DNA from: JAZDOK01 sp043798715
GTDB taxonomy: Bacteria > Vulcanimicrobiota > JAZDOK01
NCBI GenBank assembly: GCA_043798715.1
Contig: JAZDOK010000001.1
Coordinates: 1-64,000 of the forward strand
Direction: 5' to 3'
DNA: 64,000 nt
The notes beneath the pieces were generated by a model that was given only the letters and a program-made list of their open reading frames with translations, was not told the DNA's origin and made no database searches. Numbering within the stretch: position 1 is the stretch's first letter; every line of letters begins with the position of its first letter. A program made the translations under genes and the position numbers. Positions 25,224 through 33,534 of this stretch are shown piece by piece.

Positions 25224-28200
25224 TCATCTGTAGTCCCCTATCACCTCGAAGGCGGCCCAGTAGAAGGGATTGGCATATTTTTTATCCTTATGAAGAAGCG
25301 AAAGCTGGGCGTTGCGAAGGGCTTCGGCCTTGCTCCCTTTCCCGCTTGCCAGCTCCTTGTAGAACTCCACCATGATCTCCTTTGTCTCGCGGGAGGGAAC
25401 GCTCCAGAGGGAAAGACACACACTAGATGTTCCCGCGTAAAAAAGTGCCGTCGAAAAGCCAACCATCCCTTCCCCGCCTTTCACCCGGCCCAAACCCGTC
25501 TGGCAGGCGGACAGGGTTATGAGATCCGCATCAAGATCCATCGAAAGAAAGTCCTCGACTTTAAGAAAGCCCGGGGAGTTCTCCCCCGTCAGGGCGATGC
25601 ACGAAAGCCAGGGATTTACCGCATCCACCAGACCGTGGGTGGAGAAGAGGATATAACGGTAAGACTTCATATCGGGTGATTTGGCCCTCTCCTCAGTGGC
25701 CGCCGGACCGGCATAAACAACGGACGGCTTGTCTGGCGATTTCAAGGAAGGGCTTTCCACCAGGGCGTAATCCGGGAATAACGTGGCAATGCTCTCCGCC
25801 TCAGCTTTCGTATCGGGCAGAGGCACCAGGTTAAGGCCGCTGTCTTTGTAATAGGCGGAAAGATTAAATCCGCCCCGAGTGACGAGTTCCGAATCCTCCA
25901 CCGCGACAGCTTTCCCTTTTTCTTTCTGGTCAGCAGGACCGAATACGGGATCGGCAAAGGCGACGAGTTTCTTTTCCCGCTTCCAGCGGGATCCCGCCGT
26001 TGGCGGCTGAGTGGCGCTTCTTTCTGCGTCTCTTCCCTTGGCCTGGAGCCGGATGGTATCCAGAAGCGCCAGGGAGGGAACATAACTTACTGCATAATCC
26101 TCCACCAGGAAGCGGCAGTCGCTGTAATCCGCTGGAGTTCCGGCTCCGGAACGGGAGCCGAGAATAAGGGCGTTGAAGGGAAGATAGGATAAAGTCCCAT
26201 CCGGGACGACGAGAAGATGCTTGACGCCCTTCAGCAGGCTCCTTGCTTCTTTCGGGATGAGTAAATCGGCGAGAAAATTGCCCACTTTGATGTTGATCTC
26301 AGGAGACGAAGAAAGGTCTCCCTTCTCCATCGGCGCTCTATATAGGCGGATTAACCCTTCCAGCCCGATTGATGATTTATCCTTGTCAAAACGGGCTGGC
26401 AATATTTTGTTGGCCACCTCTTCATCCATCCCGGCCATATCCCTGGGGAGCTTAGACGCAACAGCGATACGGAAAGCCTGAATGGTATCCGACTTCAGGA
26501 CAAAGAGAATGCTTTCTTCCGGCAGGACTACATATTCCAAAACAGCAGTATCCACAGGAATGTCTTTCTGGATTTCACTGGCTTTCTTGAAATTCGGCTT
26601 CTGATATTTCCCGATGAGGGATTTTTTTATCTCGTATTCTATCTGGTTTCTCCGAAGCTCAAGCTCCTCTATTTTCTTCCTGATTTCCTCTTTTTGGGCG
26701 CCTGTCAATGATAATTCCCTGGCGTGTAAATCAGAGATCTGCTTTTGCAGGCTCCCATCTTCAACTAAAAGTCCAGCCGGGGCTTTTTCCTTCAGATTCG
26801 CATTTCTCTCCGAAAGCAGATCCAGGGTTGTCCGGGCCTTTCCCGCTTCGGAGAAATGGAAGGCCGCTTCGAGATCCGCCTTTTCAGGCTCTTTGGCAGA
26901 GGCCCAGGCTGATATTTCGGGTTGAGAAAGAGCCTCCTTTTTTAGTGAAAGGCTGACAAGAAATCTTGAAAGGTAGGAATAAACCTGGGAAGGCTCCTCG
27001 AATACCCCCATTTGGGCCTCTTTCCCCAGAACAAGTCCTCCTTTTTCTTCTGCTAATTCCATTGCTTTCAAATAATTAGAACTCGCGTTCTTTGTGTTTC
27101 CCTGTTCTTCCCTGGCTCTGGCAAGGCCGAGAGAAAGCCACCAGGCTTCTGCCAACTGCAACGCAAGGTTATAAGATTCAATTGCTTTATCGTAATTTTT
27201 TAAATTTCTCAAGGCCCCGCCAATATTTCCATAACAGGTCGCCTGCTCATTTTCCATGCCAGATATTTTTTTAAATATTTCCAGGACCAGATTCTGATAT
27301 TTTATTTCTTCCTCGTATTTGCCCATATTCCACATCGCCACGCCAATATTATTATAGCAGCCGGCCTGGTCTCTTTCTGACCCGGGCATTTCCTTATACA
27401 TCTTAAGAGCGATATTTTGATGTTTTATTGCCTCCTCATATTTGCCCATATTCAATAATGCCGCACCGATATTATTATAGCAGCCAGCCTGGGCTCTTTC
27501 TGTTCCGGGTATTTTATTGAGCATTTCCAGGGCGAGATTCTGATGTTTCATTGCCTCTTCATATTTGCCCATATCATTCAATGCATTGCCAATATTATTA
27601 TAACTGTTAGCCTGATTTCTTTCTGTCCCTTTTATTTCCTTACGCATTTCCAGAGCAAGTTTCTGATGCTTTATTGCTTCCTCATATTTGCCCATGTTCC
27701 ATAATGCCACGCCAATATTCGCATAGCAGTCAGCCAAGTCTCTTTCGGTCCCGGGTATTTCCTTATACATTTCAAGAGCAATATTATGGTGTTTTATATC
27801 CTCCTCATACTTGCCCATATTGTCTAATGCCACGCCAATGTTTTTATAGCAGTCAGCCTGGGCTCTTTCGGTCCCGGGTATTTCCTTATACATTTCAAGG
27901 GCAAGATTGTAGTGTTTTAAAGCTTCTTCGTATTTTCCCAGCTCATCTAATGTTACGCCAATATTTTGATAGCAGCCAGCCTGACCTCTTTCAGTCCCGG
28001 GAATTTTCTTGAGCATTTCAAGAGCAAGATTCTGAGACTTTATACACTCCTCATATTTGCCCATATTCCCTAATGCTACGCCAATATTTTGATAGCAGCC
28101 AGCTTGGTTTCGTTCGGTCCCGGGAATTTTCTTGAGCATTTCCAGGGCTTGAAGAAAGCATTGAAGAGCCCCCTTCATATCGCCGTTATCATCAAGTTCA

Positions 28201-28331
28201 CGACCTTGATTAAATAGTGAATCCGCTTTTTCATAATCACTTTGGGCGAAAGCAAGGTGAGTCAAACTCATGAGAAAAAAGCTTGTCAGAAAGAGAACCA
28301 GCATAATCCGCGCCTTGAATCTTTTCTCCAT
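25224..28331 (-). CDS. Exported TPR-CHAT protease (paralogue 1)
   Basis: 1035 residues. Signal peptide (hydrophobic residues 9-29, cut near AFAQ). Residues 74-402 hold eight TPR-like units of 41 residues (xQAGCYxNIGxAL...GKYEEAIKHQNLALEM...GTER). A helical linker follows, then the C-terminal CHAT domain (caspase-like, separase-related) with both catalytic residues: His899 in STHGLV and Cys943 in LSACQTGLG. CHAT proteases cut protein targets, often on a signal sensed by the repeats. This one would act outside the cytoplasm. The domain after the TPRs is almost identical to that of the gene at 28427-31762, while the TPRs differ. Residues near 775-786 are coded by a palindromic insertion (25974-26007). 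Confidence 0.9.
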   Translation of the reverse strand: MEKRFKARIMLVLFLTSFFLMSLTHLAFAQSDYEKADSLFNQGRELDDNGDMKGALQCFLQALEMLKKIPGTERNQAGCYQNIGVALGNMGKYEECIKSQNLALEMLKKIPGTERGQAGCYQNIGVTLDELGKYEEALKHYNLALEMYKEIPGTERAQADCYKNIGVALDNMGKYEEDIKHHNIALEMYKEIPGTERDLADCYANIGVALWNMGKYEEAIKHQKLALEMRKEIKGTERNQANSYNNIGNALNDMGKYEEAMKHQNLALEMLNKIPGTERAQAGCYNNIGAALLNMGKYEEAIKHQNIALKMYKEMPGSERDQAGCYNNIGVAMWNMGKYEEEIKYQNLVLEIFKKISGMENEQATCYGNIGGALRNLKNYDKAIESYNLALQLAEAWWLSLGLARAREEQGNTKNASSNYLKAMELAEEKGGLVLGKEAQMGVFEEPSQVYSYLSRFLVSLSLKKEALSQPEISAWASAKEPEKADLEAAFHFSEAGKARTTLDLLSERNANLKEKAPAGLLVEDGSLQKQISDLHARELSLTGAQKEEIRKKIEELELRRNQIEYEIKKSLIGKYQKPNFKKASEIQKDIPVDTAVLEYVVLPEESILFVLKSDTIQAFRIAVASKLPRDMAGMDEEVANKILPARFDKDKSSIGLEGLIRLYRAPMEKGDLSSSPEINIKVGNFLADLLIPKEARSLLKGVKHLLVVPDGTLSYLPFNALILGSRSGAGTPADYSDCRFLVEDYAVSYVPSLALLDTIRLQAKGRDAERSATQPPTAGSRWKREKKLVAFADPVFGPADQKEKGKAVAVEDSELVTRGGFNLSAYYKDSGLNLVPLPDTKAEAESIATLFPDYALVESPSLKSPDKPSVVYAGPAATEERAKSPDMKSYRYILFSTHGLVDAVNPWLSCIALTGENSPGFLKVEDFLSMDLDADLITLSACQTGLGRVKGGEGMVGFSTALFYAGTSSVCLSLWSVPSRETKEIMVEFYKELASGKGSKAEALRNAQLSLLHKDKKYANPFYWAAFEVIGDYR
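25974..26007. repeat. Palindromic coding insert, copy 1
   Basis: 34 bases identical to 29119-29152: two small hairpins, CCCGC-ttcca-GCGGG and CCGCC-gtt-GGCGG. In this gene it is read as PPTAGSRWKRE, just before KKLVAFADP. The paralogue lacks it here but has it about 90 bases further along, in another frame. Confidence 0.85.
27125..28112. repeat. 123-base tandem repeat array coding TPR units (8 units)
   Basis: Eight consecutive 41-codon units, most sharing GKYEE, LALEM and IPGTER. The similarity is visible at the DNA level, which suggests recent unit duplication. Confidence 0.85.
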
Positions 28332-28426
28332 TATTATCCCTCCATATTAAAACCACGCGGCTAGAGAATTATCCCTTTACGACAACTTGTTACATCCCTG
28401 AACGGCAGTCTTAGCAGTCTTAGATG

Positions 28427-31400
28427 CTACTTATAATCCCCTATAACCTCGAAGGCCGCCCAGTAAAACGGATTGGCATATTTTTTATCCTTGCGGATGA
28501 GCGAAAGCTGGGCGTTCTGAAGGGCCTCGGCCTTGTTTGATTTACCGGAAGCCAGCTCCCTGTAAAACTCCACCATGATCTCTTTCGTCTCGCGGGAAGG
28601 AACGCTCCAGAGAGAAAGACATACGCTCGATGTTCCCGCGTAAAATAGAGCCGTCGAAAAGCCGACCATCCCTTCCCCGCCTTTCACCCGGCCCAGGCCC
28701 GTCTGGCAGGCGGACAGGGTGATGAGATCTGCGTCAAGATCCATCGAAAGAAAATCCTCTACCTTGAGAAAGCCCGGAGATACCTCCCCCGCCTGCTTCT
28801 CCCCCGTCAACGCGATGCACGAAAGCCAGGGATTTACCGCGTCCACCAGCCCGTGGGTGGAGAATAAAATATAACGGTAAGACTTCATATCGGGAGATTT
28901 GGCTTTTTCGGTCGTGGCCGCCGGACCGGCGTAAACCACGGATGGCTTGTCTGGTGATTTCAAGGAAGGGCTCTCCACCAAGACGTAATCCGGAAATAAC
29001 GCGGCGATGCTTTCCGCCTCATCTTTCGTATCGGGCAGGGGCACCAGGGCCAGGCCGCTGTCTTTGTAATAGGCGGAAAGATCAAACCCGCCCCTGGTGA
29101 CGAGTTCTCCTGTCTCCATTCCCGCTTCCAGCGGGATCCCGCCGTTGGCGGCCGACGCGACTGCTTTCCCTTTTTCTTTCTGGTCGGCAGGCCCGAATAC
29201 GGGGTCGGCAAAGGCGACGAGTTTCTTTCCGGGACTTCTGTCTTTGGCCTGTAGGCGAATCGTATCCAGTAGCGCCAGCGAGGGGACATAGCTCACGGCA
29301 TAATCTTCCACCAGGAAGTGGCAGTCATTGTAATCCGCCGGAGTTCCGGCTCCGGCGCGGGAGCCCAGAATCAAGGCGTTGAAGGGCAGGTAGGATAAAG
29401 TCCCATCCGGGACGATGAGAAGATGCTTGACACCCTTCAGCAGAATCCTCGCTTCTTTCGGGATGAGTAAATCGGCGAGGTATTTGCCCACTTTGACGTT
29501 CACCTCAGATGGGGAAGAAAGGTCTCCCTTCTCCATCGGCGCTCTATAGAGGCGGATAAGCCCTTCGAGCCCAATGGAGGATTTGTCCTTGTCAAAACGG
29601 GCAGGCAATATTTTGTTGGCCACCTCTTCATCCATCCCGGCCATATCCCTGGGGAGTTTAGACGCAACAGCGATGCGAAAAGCCTGAATAGTATCCGACT
29701 TCAAGACAAAGAGAATGCTTTCTTCAGGCAGAACCACGTATTCCAAAACAGCAGTATCCGGAGGAATGTCTTTTTGAATTTCACTTGCTTTCTTGAAATT
29801 CGGCTTCTGGTATTTCCCGATGAGTGATTTTTTTATTTCGTATTCTATCTGGCTGCGCTTGAGCTCAAGCTCCTCGATTTTCTTCCTGATTTCTTCCCTT
29901 TGAGCGCCCATTACAGATAATTCCCTTGCGTGCAAATCAGAGATCTGTTTTTGCAGGCTCCCGTCTTCAACTAAAAGTCCGGCCGGGGCTTTTTCCTTCA
30001 GATTCGCATTTCTCTCGGAAAGCAGATCCAGGGTTGTCCTGGCCTTTCCCGCTTCGGCGAAGTGAAAAGCCGCCTCAAGCTCCGCCTTTTCAGGCTCTTT
30101 GGAAGAGGCCCAGGCTGAAAGTTCGGATTTTGGAAGAGGCTTCTTCTGACCGGCAAGATTCACCAGAAAGCGGGCCGTATATGAATAAACCTGGGAAGGC
30201 TCCTCGAACACACCCATCCTGGCCTCTCTTCCCAGGGCCATTTCTCTTTTTTCTTCCGAGACCGCGATGGCTTTGACATAAGTCGAATTCGCTCCCTGAA
30301 AATTGCCTTTTCCTTCGTAGGCCCTGGCCAGGCCGAGGGAAATCCACCAACCTCTTATCTGCTGCAGGGCGCGATTATAAAATTCAATCGCCTGGTCATA
30401 ATTTTTCAGGCCTCTTTGGGCGTCTCCCATATTAGCATAACAGATAGCCTCGTCGCTTTCTCTTCCTTTGACTTTCCCGTACATCTCCAGGGCCAGATTC
30501 TGGTACTTTATCGCCTCGTCATATTTCCCGATGTTTTCCATCTTTACGCCTATGTTCTTATAACAGTCAGCCTGTTCCCGTTCGGTCCCTTTTACTTTTT
30601 TGTATATTTCCAGGGCCATGTTCTGGTATTTCAGTTCCTCTTCGTCTTTGCCCATGTCACCCAGTACGTCGCCGATATTTATATAGCAGTCAGCCTGTTC
30701 CCGTTCGGTCCCTTCCGACTTTTTATATATTTCCAGAGCCATCTTCTGGCATTTCAATTCCTCTTCGTGTTTACTCATATCACCCAGTATCACGCCGATA
30801 TTCACATAACAGCCGGCCTGCTTGTTTTCCGTCCCCTTTATTTTTTTAAACATTTCCAGGGCCAGGCTCTGATTTTTTATCGCTTCCTCGTATCTGTTCT
30901 CCTCATATAACACATTGCCGATGTTCTTGTAACAGGCGGCCTGCTCTTCTTCCGTACCGGGGAGTTTCCTGAACATTTCCAGCGCGAGATTCTGGTGTTT
31001 TATCGATTCCTCATGTTTTTCCAGGTTTCTCAGAGCTATGCCGATATTCTGGTGGCAGCCGGCCTGGCCTCCTTCGGTTCCTTTTATTTTTTTCAACATT
31101 TCCAGGGCCATGTTCTGATATTTTATTCCTTCCTCGTATCTTCCCATTCTGTCCAATGCCACGCCGATTTTGATGAAGCAGCCGGCCTGTTCTCCTTCGC
31201 TCCCGGGTATTTTCTTGAGCAATTCCAGGGCCAGATTCTGATGCTCGATCTCCTCGTCATATTTTCCGATATTCCCCAGAGCCGAGCCGATGTTTTTATG
31301 GCAGTCCACCTGTTGCGCTCCCGTTCCGGGCATTTTCTCGTACAATTCCAGCGCGAGACGTTCGTTTTTAATACCTTCCTCATATCTGCCCATATTGCTT

Positions 31401-31762
31401 AATGCCACGCCAAGAAACCCAAGACAGGTGGCCTGCAGGCTTTCCATCCCGGAAATTTTCTTTAACAATTCCAGGGCCATATTCTCGTTTTGTATACTCT
31501 CCTCAAATTTGCCCGTCTGGCTTTGTATCCCGCCTATAAATCCATGGCAAATAGCCTGTAGTTTTTCCGTCCCGGGAATTTTCTTTAGAATTTCATTGGC
31601 CTTTTCCAATGATTGAAGCGCTTCAGCCAGATTCCCCTTCTCAAAAAGTCCCATTCCCTGCATGCACAAATTTTGTGCTTCTTCGAAATTCTGGGCAAAA
31701 CCGACCCCGAAAATCATGAAAACCAGGACAAAAGTTATTACACCCATTTTTACCGTTTTCAT
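28427..31762 (-). CDS. Exported TPR-CHAT protease (paralogue 2)
   Basis: 1111 residues. Signal peptide (cut near GFAQ). Residues 68-478 hold ten 41-residue TPR-like units, more diverged than in paralogue 1. The linker (KAPAGLLVEDGSLQKQISDL) and the CHAT domain are nearly identical to paralogue 1, with His970 (STHGLV) and Cys1019 (LSACQTGLG), so both should be active cysteine proteases. It lies 95 bases upstream in the same direction and may share a transcript with paralogue 1. Near residue 875 it carries the second copy of the palindromic insert, read as AANGGIPLEAGM. Confidence 0.9.
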   Translation of the reverse strand: MKTVKMGVITFVLVFMIFGVGFAQNFEEAQNLCMQGMGLFEKGNLAEALQSLEKANEILKKIPGTEKLQAICHGFIGGIQSQTGKFEESIQNENMALELLKKISGMESLQATCLGFLGVALSNMGRYEEGIKNERLALELYEKMPGTGAQQVDCHKNIGSALGNIGKYDEEIEHQNLALELLKKIPGSEGEQAGCFIKIGVALDRMGRYEEGIKYQNMALEMLKKIKGTEGGQAGCHQNIGIALRNLEKHEESIKHQNLALEMFRKLPGTEEEQAACYKNIGNVLYEENRYEEAIKNQSLALEMFKKIKGTENKQAGCYVNIGVILGDMSKHEEELKCQKMALEIYKKSEGTEREQADCYINIGDVLGDMGKDEEELKYQNMALEIYKKVKGTEREQADCYKNIGVKMENIGKYDEAIKYQNLALEMYGKVKGRESDEAICYANMGDAQRGLKNYDQAIEFYNRALQQIRGWWISLGLARAYEGKGNFQGANSTYVKAIAVSEEKREMALGREARMGVFEEPSQVYSYTARFLVNLAGQKKPLPKSELSAWASSKEPEKAELEAAFHFAEAGKARTTLDLLSERNANLKEKAPAGLLVEDGSLQKQISDLHARELSVMGAQREEIRKKIEELELKRSQIEYEIKKSLIGKYQKPNFKKASEIQKDIPPDTAVLEYVVLPEESILFVLKSDTIQAFRIAVASKLPRDMAGMDEEVANKILPARFDKDKSSIGLEGLIRLYRAPMEKGDLSSPSEVNVKVGKYLADLLIPKEARILLKGVKHLLIVPDGTLSYLPFNALILGSRAGAGTPADYNDCHFLVEDYAVSYVPSLALLDTIRLQAKDRSPGKKLVAFADPVFGPADQKEKGKAVASAANGGIPLEAGMETGELVTRGGFDLSAYYKDSGLALVPLPDTKDEAESIAALFPDYVLVESPSLKSPDKPSVVYAGPAATTEKAKSPDMKSYRYILFSTHGLVDAVNPWLSCIALTGEKQAGEVSPGFLKVEDFLSMDLDADLITLSACQTGLGRVKGGEGMVGFSTALFYAGTSSVCLSLWSVPSRETKEIMVEFYRELASGKSNKAEALQNAQLSLIRKDKKYANPFYWAAFEVIGDYK
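29119..29152. repeat. Palindromic coding insert, copy 2
   Basis: Same 34 bases as 25974-26007 but placed after KGKAVAS and before ETGELVTRGG, in a frame shifted by one relative to copy 1. The flanks are homologous between the paralogues, so the two copies arrived at separate sites. Confidence 0.85.
30328..31561. repeat. 123-base tandem repeat array coding TPR units (10 units)
   Basis: Ten 41-codon units of the same kind as at 27125-28112, with more sequence drift (GTEREQADCY, LALEMFKKIK and similar). The unit number differs by two between the paralogues. Confidence 0.85.
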
Positions 31763-31845
31763 TCCTGAACACCTCCCGAGTAATACTTATCGCCGTCCTC
31801 AACAGGCATAGCTTTTTTCTTCCCCGTCTTAACTATCTCCTCCTG

Positions 31846-31874
31846 TTTATTTTTCCTTCGGAAAATGTTATCAT
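31846..31874 (+). promoter_or_regulatory. Putative extended -10 promoter for the CsgG/TPR gene
   Basis: TATCAT (31869-31874) preceded by TGT (extended -10), with a weak TTTATT 17 bases upstream. It is followed by GAGGAGG and the ATG at 31899. Confidence 0.45.
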
Positions 31875-31898
31875 ATCAAATAAGAGGAGGTCGGCAAA

Positions 31899-33446
31899 AT
31901 GAAGATTATCAATAAATATTTTTTTCTATACATTGCTCTCTTGATTTCCCTTTTTCTTCCCGCTCCCGCATTTTCAAAGGAAACAGCAAAGAAAACCCTG
32001 GCGGTCAACAACCTCTCCAATATTTCCGGGGACCACGGTTCGGATTATCTCGGCGTGGCCCTGGCGGAATCCATTTCCTCCCGTCTCGGCAATCTGAGCG
32101 GCATCATCCTGGTGGAAAGAAGCCAGCTCACTTCCCTGCTCAAGGAATTGAAACTGAATCTCACCGGAGTCGTGAGCAAATCCGCCGCTCTCCAGGTGGG
32201 GCAGATGAGCGGCGCTTCATATTTGCTCCTGGGGAGCTACGAGAAACAGGGAGACATGCTCGCCGTGAATCTCAGGCTGGTGAACACGGCGACGGGGGAA
32301 GTAGCCCTGGCCGTGAGGGAACAGGAAAAAAACAGGGATCTGCTGGAAGAAAAACTTTTTACCCGCCTGGCCAAGTACCTCCAGATGGATGTAAAAGACA
32401 CGAAGTCTTTGACGTCCATAAATGAAGCCGCCCGCAAGGATTTCGAGGAAGGATTGCTGTCCTTGCAGAGAGAGCAATACGAGACGGCTTTTTCAAGTTT
32501 CTGCGCGGCTTCCGAAAAGGATCCTTTAAATCTTCAGATTCACCGAAAAATCGAGGAAGCGGCAAAGCTGGGAAAGCTGGAAGAAAAATTCCTGAACAGA
32601 TACTCCGGCTTGGCTGCAAAAAACCCCGATTCCGCCATATTTCATAATTATCTTGGGAATGCCTATCTGCTTCTGGATCTCAAGGATACGGGAGGCAAGG
32701 CTCAATTTGAGTATGAACAATCACTTAAATGCGATAAGAACTTCGCCCCGCCTTATAACAACCTGGCCATCATCCTCTCCAGATGCGGGAAATTCAAAGA
32801 GGCCGGGGAAAAAATGCAAAAATACACGGAACTAAAGCCCGGGGACCCCTTCGGCTATGTCAACAGATCGCTCATCGAGGTGGCGTCTCTCAAGCGGGAA
32901 GGAAGTAATAAGCTGAAGGAGCGAAAATCCGACATCGAGAGCCTCTACAAAAAGGCGCTTGAGCTCGATCCCCTGTGCGGCCCCGCTTTCCGGGGGCTGG
33001 CCTCATATTATTCCGCCATCGGGCTTGATTCCGAAGCCCTCGGCCTGTATCAGGCATATCTTAAGATAAACCCTGAAGATGAAAAAATTAAAAAGCGCGC
33101 GGCCGAACTTTCACAAAAGTCGGGAGGCGTTGAAACGGAACCTCAGGAAGAACTGATCACCCGGGCCGGAGGCGATATGTCCGTCCTGCGCCAGGCCTCT
33201 CCCATGAAATTCTATGCGGCTGCTCTTTCTTCCATTAAGGAAAACAGGCTGGAAGATGCGCTAGTGCTGTGTAAAGAGGCCCTGGCTCTTCAACCGGACA
33301 ATGGATTCGGCCTGACAATCCTCGGGAAAATATATCTGGCTCTCAACAGGCCTGACGAGGCGAAAGCGGCGCTTGAAGAAGCCGTTAAATCAGCTTCGAA
33401 CCCTCTGGCCGAAGAGCTTTTATCCACACTCCTAAAGAAGCAATAA
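31899..33446 (+). CDS. Exported CsgG-like/TPR protein
   Basis: 515 residues. Signal peptide ending near AFSKE. Residues 28-165 look like the CsgG/FlgO/TolB-like fold (LAVNNLSNISGD, LGVALAESISSRL, IILVERSQLTSLLKEL, LLLGSYEK.GD), known from periplasmic or outer-membrane assembly factors. The rest is TPR-like (EYEQSLKCDKNFAPPYNNLAIIL; KKALELDPLCGPAFRGLASYY, each read in part). It is divergent to the CHAT pair and may sense or scaffold proteins with them in the envelope. This link is by position only. Confidence 0.8.
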   Translation: MKIINKYFFLYIALLISLFLPAPAFSKETAKKTLAVNNLSNISGDHGSDYLGVALAESISSRLGNLSGIILVERSQLTSLLKELKLNLTGVVSKSAALQVGQMSGASYLLLGSYEKQGDMLAVNLRLVNTATGEVALAVREQEKNRDLLEEKLFTRLAKYLQMDVKDTKSLTSINEAARKDFEEGLLSLQREQYETAFSSFCAASEKDPLNLQIHRKIEEAAKLGKLEEKFLNRYSGLAAKNPDSAIFHNYLGNAYLLLDLKDTGGKAQFEYEQSLKCDKNFAPPYNNLAIILSRCGKFKEAGEKMQKYTELKPGDPFGYVNRSLIEVASLKREGSNKLKERKSDIESLYKKALELDPLCGPAFRGLASYYSAIGLDSEALGLYQAYLKINPEDEKIKKRAAELSQKSGGVETEPQEELITRAGGDMSVLRQASPMKFYAAALSSIKENRLEDALVLCKEALALQPDNGFGLTILGKIYLALNRPDEAKAALEEAVKSASNPLAEELLSTLLKKQ

Positions 33447-33475
33447 CGCCACAAATTTCCACGGCAGAAATATAT

Positions 33476-33509
33476 CAGCCCGTGAAGCTGGCGGCTGCCT
33501 CACGGGCTG
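33476..33509. terminator. Bidirectional hairpin between converging genes
   Basis: Perfect 10-base arms CAGCCCGTGA (33476-33485) and TCACGGGCTG (33500-33509) with a 14-base loop. T-runs are weak on both sides, so termination is inferred mainly from placement between two converging stop codons. Confidence 0.55.
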
Positions 33510-33534
33510 ACACTTGAATACTAAAAAAGTTATT

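Noticed and set aside
27125..28112. Regularly spaced repeats as a CRISPR array
   Set aside because: The 123-base units code TPRs in one open frame, with no short repeat/unique spacer structure and no cas genes.
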